This document shows positions 58,538-64,000 of a DNA stretch of 64,000 nt, one piece after another; position 1 is the stretch's first letter; the number at the start of each line of letters is the position of its first letter. The position numbers were made by a program, and so were the translations under genes. Source of the stretch: Desulfovibrio porci (lineage in GTDB: Bacteria > Desulfobacterota > Desulfovibrionia > Desulfovibrionales > Desulfovibrionaceae); contig NZ_VUMH01000011.1 of assembly GCF_009696265.1 (NCBI RefSeq), positions 62,001 through 126,000 of the forward strand, read 5' to 3'. The notes beneath the pieces were generated by a model. The model saw only the letters and a list, made by a program, of their open reading frames with translations, searched no databases and was not told the DNA's origin.

Positions 58538-59431
58538 ATGAAAGTTTCTCCTGAGCATTCGCCTCAAGATTCCTCCGGCCAGGCCCGGCCGGATGCCCGC
58601 GCGATGGCGTCCTCGCCGAGCGGGCGCGGCCGCGTCCAGCCCTGGTACGCCGGGGAGCACAAGGACATGCTGTTTTATCTGCTGATCGCCGTGCTTTTTG
58701 TGGAAATGATCGTGGGCGGCGTGTCCTTTTTCTACGGCCTGATGCACGCCGCGCCGGAGACGCCCGGCGGGCCGCCCGTGGCGCGTTTTCCCTGGCTGGT
58801 CTGGGCGCTCGCCTCGGTGCTTGCGCCCGTGGCCCTGCTGCTGGTGGTGCACCTTACGGGCCGCTGGCTTTCCCATACGCTGGACGAGGAGCGGGACGGG
58901 GAGCCGGGCGGCGCGGACAATGCCGCTGTGCCCGAGCGTTTGCGGCATTTTTACGCCATGGTGCGTAACGCGCCTACCGTGGTTCTGCTGCTGGGCATTC
59001 TGCTGCTGGGCGCGGGGCTTTTTTTCGTGGACGGGGCTTTTTCCGCCCTGGTCAGTCTGGGGGGCGCGCTGACGCCGTATATCCCCTGGATCGCGGGCAG
59101 CGCGGCGGGCCTGCTGGCCGTCTGTTTTCTGGTCCAGCGCTGGTTCGCCTATCGCCAGCGCCGCATGGAGCAGGAATACGCCTTTCGCCGGGAAGTGCTG
59201 GAGCGCACCGGTATCGTGCTGGTGGACAGGGGCTGCGTGCCCTTGCCGCAGAATGATCAGCAGCGCGCCATGCTGGTGTCGGCGGAAAGCGCCAAGGCGC
59301 TGCCGCCGGTGCTGGATGTGGACGGCGCCGCGCCGGACGCGGAAGATCCCCGTCCGCTTCCGGAAGGAGAAAGCGCGGACAAAGGGGAGATTACTCCCGC
59401 CGGGCCAGGGCCAGTTCCGCCAGAGCGTTGA
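58538..59431 (+). CDS. Four-helix membrane protein of unknown function
   Basis: 297 residues from ATG 58538, with GAGG 5 nt upstream. Helices at about 46-70, 88-112, 148-170 and 176-200; between the second and third is a short acidic loop, and a soluble tail with a Gln/Arg-rich segment (RQRRMEQEYAFRREVLE) follows. No known domain. It is the only plus-strand gene in this minus-strand block; it lies divergent from the epimerase gene and overlaps the end of cbiC (59391-59431) tail to tail. Confidence 0.72.
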   Translation: MKVSPEHSPQDSSGQARPDARAMASSPSGRGRVQPWYAGEHKDMLFYLLIAVLFVEMIVGGVSFFYGLMHAAPETPGGPPVARFPWLVWALASVLAPVALLLVVHLTGRWLSHTLDEERDGEPGGADNAAVPERLRHFYAMVRNAPTVVLLLGILLLGAGLFFVDGAFSALVSLGGALTPYIPWIAGSAAGLLAVCFLVQRWFAYRQRRMEQEYAFRREVLERTGIVLVDRGCVPLPQNDQQRAMLVSAESAKALPPVLDVDGAAPDAEDPRPLPEGESADKGEITPAGPGPVPPER

Positions 59432-60044
59432 CGCAGGCGGCGGCCACGGCTGAACCGCCCTTGCGGCCCAGCAGGGTAAAGTGCGGCCAGGGACTCTGGT
59501 GGAGCAGCTCCTTGGACTGGGCCGCGTTCACAAATCCCACGGGCATGCCCACAATCAGGGCGGGCGCGGGCGCGCCGCGCTCCAGCGCCTCCAGCAGGGC
59601 CAGCAGGGCCGTGGGCGCATTGCCGATGACCATGATCTGTCCCGCCAGCCTGTCCGCCACAGCCGCGACGCCCGCGCGGGAACGGGTGACGCCCAGCTTT
59701 CGGGCCGTGTCTTCCAGGCCCGGCAAGGCCATGAGCGGCGTCACCGTGACGCCCAGGGGGGTCATGCGGCGCAGGGGCAGACCGGCGGCGGCCATGCGCG
59801 TGTCCGTAAAGACCGTGCAGCCGTGGCGCAGGGCCTCCACGCCCGCCGCGAGGCCCTTCCCGCTTAAACGCAAATCCGCAAGAATCTCCGTATCGCCCAG
59901 GGTGTGCACGCAACGCCGGGCCACCTGCCAGAGCCCGTCCTGGAAGGGGCGCGGTTCGGGAATCTCCGCGTCAATGATCGCAAAGGAACGGTTTTCGATG
60001 TCCTGCGGCGTGGCGGCCGGATCCAGTTCAATGGTCTGAGGCAT
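59391..60044 (-). CDS. cbiC: Cobalt-precorrin-8 methylmutase CbiC
   Basis: 217 residues. IENRSFAIID (~16), VFTDTRMAAAG (~79) and VIGNAPTALLAL (~140) with a catalytic-site His region nearby are CbiC/CobH features. It moves a methyl group from C-11 to C-12 to form cobyrinate. GAGGA precedes the ATG. cbiA starts just upstream (12 nt), so the two form a transcript. The remaining cobalamin genes are not in the window, and no cobalamin riboswitch is visible upstream. Confidence 0.92.
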   Translation of the reverse strand: MPQTIELDPAATPQDIENRSFAIIDAEIPEPRPFQDGLWQVARRCVHTLGDTEILADLRLSGKGLAAGVEALRHGCTVFTDTRMAAAGLPLRRMTPLGVTVTPLMALPGLEDTARKLGVTRSRAGVAAVADRLAGQIMVIGNAPTALLALLEALERGAPAPALIVGMPVGFVNAAQSKELLHQSPWPHFTLLGRKGGSAVAAACVNALAELALARRE

Positions 60045-60056
60045 GGTTTCCTCTTA

Positions 60057-61598
60057 TTACGCTTGGGCGGACAGTCCCGCCAGCCAGGCCCGCCAGAAGC
60101 GGCGCGCGCCTTCCGGGTAGAGATGCAGCCAGGAACCGGCCACGGAGCCCAGACGGCAGCCTTCCGGCCCCAGAACCGCGCCCTTGCTGTCGCTCAGTTG
60201 CCAGAGCGGCGCGCAGCCGGCGGGCAGTTCCCTCCCCTCCAGACGGCCGTAGTGAAACTCATGGCCGCGCGCCCGCAAGGTCGTTGCCGTGCCGGACTGT
60301 CCGGGCGCGCAAGCGGCGGGCCAGCCGGGCAGGGCGCGGGCCGCGCGGTAGCCCAGGGCCGCCCGTTGCCCGCCCAGCAGGCAGGTCAGGGGCAGCAGAC
60401 CGCTCATGGGATAGTCCCGCCCGTCCTGGCGCAGCGCGCGCATCAGATAGATGTATCCTCCGCACTCGCCGTAGATGGGCAGGCCCCGTTCCGCCAGGGT
60501 GCGCAGGGCCGCGCGCATGCTCGTATTGGCGGCCAGGGCTGAGGCGTGCAGTTCCGGATAGCCGCCGGGAAAATACAGGCCGTCGCATGCGGACGGCGGG
60601 GCGGCGTCCCTGAGCGGCGAAAAAAAACATAATTCCGCGCCCAGTTCCCGCAACAGAGCGGGCAGATCCGCATAGCAGAAGCTGAAGGCAACGTCCCAGG
60701 CCACGCCCAGCCTTGGCCGCCGTGCCGCCTTTCCGCTGCGGACGCGGGGCGCGAAAAAACGGACCGGCGGCGCGTCCGCGCGCGGGGGGCTGGCCGGAAG
60801 GCCGCTCTGGGGCGCGCCCAACGCCTGCAGCAGCGCCCGCACATCGCAGTGGGTCTCCAGCCAGGCGGCCAAGCTCTCATGATCCAGGCCGGGGAGACTT
60901 TCGCGCGCCTCTACAAGGCCCAGATGGCGGGATTTCAGTTGCGGCGCGCCGTCGCGCGGCAAAAGGCCCAGCAGGGGCACGCCCGTTTGCGCCGTCAGCG
61001 GTGCCAGGGCTTGGCGCAGAATTTCCTTGTGCTTTTCGCCGCCCACATGGGTACAGATCATGCCGACAAAGGCCGGGTGGCCCGCGTCGGCGGTCCAGGC
61101 CGGACGATGCCGCAGAAAGCCTTCGGCCAGGGCCGCCACGGACTGGCCCAGACCGTGGACGTTGAGCGCCAGCAGCACGGGCAGACCCAGCAGGACGGCC
61201 AGTTGGGCCGTGCTGCCCGCGCCCCCGGTCCCGCCGTCATAGAGGCCCATGGCCCCTTCCACCAGCAGCAGGTCCGCGTTGCGTCCGTCCGCGCCCGGCC
61301 CGTGCATGCGGGCAAAGACCCGCGCCAGACCTTGGGGGATGCGGCGTAACGGCCTTTTCCCACTGTCCGGCCGCGCCTCGCGGCACATCCAGACGTCCAG
61401 ATTGGCGGCGGGCGCGCCTGTCAGCGCGGCGTGAAAGGCGGCGTCAATGAAATCCGGCCCGCTTTTGGCGGCCTGGACCCGCAGGCCTCTGGCCCGCAGG
61501 GCGCAGAGCAGGGCCAGGGTGGTGACGGTTTTTCCGGCGTTGCTGCCGGTGCCGCCCACAATAAGGCCGGGAATGCGGCTCGGCGTTGTCTGTGCCAT
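60057..61598 (-). CDS. cbiA: Cobyrinate a,c-diamide synthase CbiA
   Basis: 513 residues. N-terminal P-loop VGGTGSNAGKTVTTLALL (~15), a dethiobiotin-synthetase-like ATP-binding fold with VEGAMGLYDG (~112), then a glutamine-amidotransferase domain with PIYGECGGYIYLM (catalytic Cys, ~375) and a His near the end (SWLHLYPE). It amidates the a and c side chains of cobyrinate using glutamine and ATP, the step after CbiC in the anaerobic route. Ribosome site is weak. Confidence 0.94.
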   Translation of the reverse strand: MAQTTPSRIPGLIVGGTGSNAGKTVTTLALLCALRARGLRVQAAKSGPDFIDAAFHAALTGAPAANLDVWMCREARPDSGKRPLRRIPQGLARVFARMHGPGADGRNADLLLVEGAMGLYDGGTGGAGSTAQLAVLLGLPVLLALNVHGLGQSVAALAEGFLRHRPAWTADAGHPAFVGMICTHVGGEKHKEILRQALAPLTAQTGVPLLGLLPRDGAPQLKSRHLGLVEARESLPGLDHESLAAWLETHCDVRALLQALGAPQSGLPASPPRADAPPVRFFAPRVRSGKAARRPRLGVAWDVAFSFCYADLPALLRELGAELCFFSPLRDAAPPSACDGLYFPGGYPELHASALAANTSMRAALRTLAERGLPIYGECGGYIYLMRALRQDGRDYPMSGLLPLTCLLGGQRAALGYRAARALPGWPAACAPGQSGTATTLRARGHEFHYGRLEGRELPAGCAPLWQLSDSKGAVLGPEGCRLGSVAGSWLHLYPEGARRFWRAWLAGLSAQA

Positions 61599-61643
61599 GC
61601 GAAGATCCGGATGCCTGGGAAACCGGCGGCATTCAAGCCGTAG

Positions 61644-61880
61644 CTAACGGTGGCGGAGAGCCTCGGCAATAATAGCCGCATCCTCTTCCGGCCGGGCCTT
61701 GATGCCCAGCTCACTGTTGCCGCCGGAGCAGAGAAAGCCCTCCGGCCCCAGTTCCAGCACGCCGCCGGAGAGAATCTGGCCGTAGGGCAATTGCTCGCGC
61801 ATGTCGCCGTGGTCCACCCGGCGCGGGAAAATGAAGGGCACCGCCTGACCGGAAAAGTCTTCCACAATCAGATATTTCAT
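61644..61880 (-). CDS. Small soluble protein of unknown function
   Basis: 78 residues, starting MKYLIVEDFSGQ; GGAGG precedes the ATG and supports expression. Contains FPRRVDHGDM and LGPEGFLCSGG; no known motif. It lies between mltG and cbiA on the same strand, 54 nt and 45 nt from them. The function cannot be stated. Confidence 0.65.
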   Translation of the reverse strand: MKYLIVEDFSGQAVPFIFPRRVDHGDMREQLPYGQILSGGVLELGPEGFLCSGGNSELGIKARPEEDAAIIAEALRHR

Positions 61881-61934
61881 ACGGCCTCCTGGCGTTGCTT
61901 GCGGGCGCGGGCCAAGACGGCCCGTTGCGGTATC

Positions 61935-62987
61935 TTAACGCCCGCCGCGCCGGTTCTGCAAATACTGGCGCACGGCGCGGTTGTGTTCCGTAAGCGTGGT
62001 GGAAAAAACGTGTTCGCCGCCGTCGGTTTTGGCTACGAAGTAGAGAAACTCATGGTTTTCCGGGTTGACGGCGGCGGCCAGAGCCGCTGTGCCGAAGGAG
62101 CAGATGGGCCCCGGCGGCAGGCCGGGCCGCTGATAGGTATTATAGAGATTGGCCGGATCGTCCAGATGCTTGCGGCGCAGATTGCCGTCAAAGGCCGGAC
62201 CCAGGCCGTAAATCACCGTGGGGTCGGCCTGAAGCAGCATCTGCCGGGCCAGGCGGTTCCGATATACTCCGGCCACGCGGGGCCGTTCCGCGTCAATGGC
62301 GGTTTCTTTTTCCACCACCGAGGCCAGGATCACCCATTTTTTGAGGTCGTCGGTCTTGGGTTTGACCTTGCCGGGCCAGACGGCGGCGGTCCTGCGCCAG
62401 AAATTGTCCACCATGCGTCCCGCCACGGCGCGGGTCTGGGCTTTGAGTTGGGCGTCGTCCGGCGCGTCTGCCTTTTTGAGCAGATAGGTGTCCGGCATCA
62501 GAAAGCCTTCGGCCGTGGCAAAGGGGATGCCGTAATGGCGCAGGAAGTCCGGATCGGCAATCACGTCCCGGAAATCCGCGAAGCGGACCAGTCCGGCCTC
62601 TTCCAGCAGACGGCCGGTCTGCCACCAGGTCAGCCCTTCGGGCACGGTGATCCGGAAGAGCACGGGTTTGCCGTTGACCAGGGCGTCCAGCACCTGTTCG
62701 GGCGTCCAGCCGGTGTTCAGGGCGAAGCGCCCGGCCTGGAGGCGGTTTTCCCACTGCTTGTAGCGGGCCAGCAGACTGAACTTGCGGGCGTCGGTGATCA
62801 GGCCCTTTTCGGCCAGGGCGGCGGAAACCTGTCCCAGACGCGCGCCGGGCGTCACGTCAAAATAGATTTCGCGGCCCGGACTTTCGGGCGCGCTGTCCAG
62901 AAAGATCCGGGCTTCGTGCCACAGCCAGCCGCAGACCGCCAGAGCCAGCACAATCAGCAGGCCCACAATGCGCAGCAGGGTTTTCAT
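61935..62987 (-). CDS. mltG: Endolytic murein transglycosylase MltG
   Basis: 350 residues. One N-terminal helix (LLRIVGLLIVLALAVCGWLW) anchors a periplasmic LysM-like part and the YceG fold with ILASVVEKET (catalytic Glu, ~225) and LLQADPTVIYGLG (~253), then LPPGPICSFG (~300). It cuts nascent glycan strands to set their length. The start overlaps the ruvX stop (ATGA). Confidence 0.94.
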   Translation of the reverse strand: MKTLLRIVGLLIVLALAVCGWLWHEARIFLDSAPESPGREIYFDVTPGARLGQVSAALAEKGLITDARKFSLLARYKQWENRLQAGRFALNTGWTPEQVLDALVNGKPVLFRITVPEGLTWWQTGRLLEEAGLVRFADFRDVIADPDFLRHYGIPFATAEGFLMPDTYLLKKADAPDDAQLKAQTRAVAGRMVDNFWRRTAAVWPGKVKPKTDDLKKWVILASVVEKETAIDAERPRVAGVYRNRLARQMLLQADPTVIYGLGPAFDGNLRRKHLDDPANLYNTYQRPGLPPGPICSFGTAALAAAVNPENHEFLYFVAKTDGGEHVFSTTLTEHNRAVRQYLQNRRGGR

Positions 62988-63421
62988 GCCGGTCTCCGTT
63001 GCCCGGGCGGCAGGGCCAGAAAGGAAGCAAGGATACGCACCGCCGCCTGCTGGTCCAGGACGGCCTTGCGTTTGCGGGCCTTGAGACCGGCCTCGCGCAG
63101 ATCGCTCCAGGCTTCTTCGGAACTCAGCAACTCGGGCATGTAAAAGACGGGCAGATCCAGCCGCCGTTTGAGCCGCCCAGTGATGTTGCGCACCTGCCGG
63201 GTGGTCAGGCTGTCCGTGCCGTCGTCCAGCAAGGGCAGGCCCATGACCACGGCCCCGGCGCCCTCCGCGGTGATTCCGGCAACCAGGGCCGCCAGAAACT
63301 CCTTGCGGTCCGCATAGTCCTCAAGACGCAGGGTTGTCAGGGGAAAGGCCAGCCGCCCTTCCGGGTCGGACACGGACAGGCCCGTGCGGGCCAGACCGTA
63401 ATCGACGCCCACGTACTTCAA
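62984..63421 (-). CDS. ruvX: Putative Holliday junction resolvase / pre-16S rRNA nuclease RuvX (YqgF)
   Basis: 145 residues, the family's usual length. VGVDYGLARTGLSVSDP (~4, first catalytic Asp), VVMGLPLLDDG (~58) and the closing acidic region match YqgF. Starts at a TTG right after trpS, with no ribosome site beyond GGGGCTG, so its translation may depend on trpS. In E. coli the family processes pre-16S rRNA. Confidence 0.9.
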   Translation of the reverse strand: MKYVGVDYGLARTGLSVSDPEGRLAFPLTTLRLEDYADRKEFLAALVAGITAEGAGAVVMGLPLLDDGTDSLTTRQVRNITGRLKRRLDLPVFYMPELLSSEEAWSDLREAGLKARKRKAVLDQQAAVRILASFLALPPGQRRPA

Positions 63422-63425
63422 GCGT

Positions 63426-64000
63426 TTACAGCCCCATTTTTTCCCGGGCCAGCGCCATGGTGCTCATGGCAAAGGCGCGCGCCTTCTCGTTGCCCGCCGC
63501 GAGGATTTCCTCCACCGCGCCCGGACGGGCGTCCAGAGCGGCGCGCCGTTCGTGCAGGGGAGTCAGGAAGGCTTCAAGATTTTTGAGGAAAATCTTCTTG
63601 CAGTCCACACAGCCCAGTTGAGCCGAGGTACAGCCCCGGCGGATTTCGGCCTGTTCCTCCGGGCTGCTCAGCAGCACGTGATAGGGAAAGAGATTGCAGA
63701 CGTCGGGATTGCCGGGATCGGATTTGCGCAGGCGGGCCTTGTCCGTGAACATGCCGCGCACCTTTTCTTGAATGCCCGCGAAGTCATCGGAGAGGAAGAT
63801 GCCGTTGTTGTAGCTTTTGGACATCTTGCGTCCGTCCAGGCCCGGGCACTTGGCCGCCGGGGTGAGCATGGCCTGCGGTTCGGGGAAGAGGTCGCCGTAA
63901 AAATAGTTGAAGCGCCGCGCGATTTCACGGGTCAGCTCCATGTGCGGCAACTGGTCCTCGCCCACGGGCACGCCGTGTGGCCGGTACATGAGAATGTCGG
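63426..64000 (-). CDS. trpS: Tryptophan-tRNA ligase (C-terminal part)
   Basis: About 191 residues; the gene continues beyond the right edge. GVPVGEDQLPHMELTREIA and the KMSKS signature (GRKMSKSYNN, ATP site) identify a class I TrpRS. Cys in GCTSAQLGCVDCK suggests the Cys-bearing type. It charges tRNA-Trp. Confidence 0.93.
   Translation of the reverse strand, partial: DILMYRPHGVPVGEDQLPHMELTREIARRFNYFYGDLFPEPQAMLTPAAKCPGLDGRKMSKSYNNGIFLSDDFAGIQEKVRGMFTDKARLRKSDPGNPDVCNLFPYHVLLSSPEEQAEIRRGCTSAQLGCVDCKKIFLKNLEAFLTPLHERRAALDARPGAVEEILAAGNEKARAFAMSTMALAREKMGL

Overview
The window looks like chromosome from a GC-rich, Gram-negative, anaerobically respiring bacterium, most likely a Desulfovibrio-like desulfobacterium. 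The pointers are a two-subunit cytochrome c nitrite reductase (NrfHA), many c-type haem proteins, sigma-54 regulators, an anaerobic cobalamin gene (cbiC), class I Fe-S fumarase and a C4-type TRAP transporter. This placement is inferred from gene content, not from a marker search. The replication origin neighbourhood is included (dnaA, dnaN, gyrB, gyrA, then parA/parB with a parS-like site about 20 kb away).

Region 1 (1-12.3 kb): the end of a TRAP permease gene, then a long co-directional operon behind a near-perfect sigma-54 promoter. It encodes a fumarate reductase/succinate dehydrogenase-type flavoprotein, a small haem-b anchor, an FrdB iron-sulfur subunit fused through an internal Tat motif to a Rieske protein, and a cytochrome b fused to a monohaem cytochrome c. 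These are followed by class I fumarase/tartrate dehydratase subunits, a split UxaA-family lyase (possibly sulfolactate sulfo-lyase-like) and an RraA-family aldolase/decarboxylase. A sigma-54 activator with a degenerate receiver faces the end of the operon, and larB lies divergent to it. The apparent FrdABC-Rieske-cytochrome bc electron-transfer complex is the most novel system in the window.

Region 2 (12.3-36.8 kb): an AT-richer diguanylate cyclase, an M23 peptidase, the putative oriC with DnaA boxes, dnaA-dnaN-gyrB-gyrA, then a housekeeping run (TPR lipoprotein, purF, hisS, aspS, def, fmt, DUF116, rsmB). It ends with parB and parA, which are separated by an oppositely oriented zinc-ribbon gene.

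Region 3 (36.8-50.6 kb): a single-domain response regulator, a DsbA-like thiol oxidoreductase, a GNAT protein, an IS200-type element with an in-frame amber codon, a MerR-like regulator, an NlpC/P60 lipoprotein, and nrfHA divergent from a haem-binding hybrid histidine kinase plus a sigma-54 response regulator. A small unknown protein, a membrane acyltransferase and a serine carypeptidase-type (family S10) protein follow.

Region 4 (50.9-64 kb, nearly all minus strand): an endonuclease Q-like PHP domain fused to a UvrD helicase, a TrmN6-like methyltransferase, a U32 peptidase, a UDP-glucuronate-4-epimerase-like protein, a four-helix membrane protein (plus strand), cbiC, cbiA, a small unknown protein, mltG, ruvX and the end of trpS. 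No tRNA, rRNA or CRISPR array was seen.
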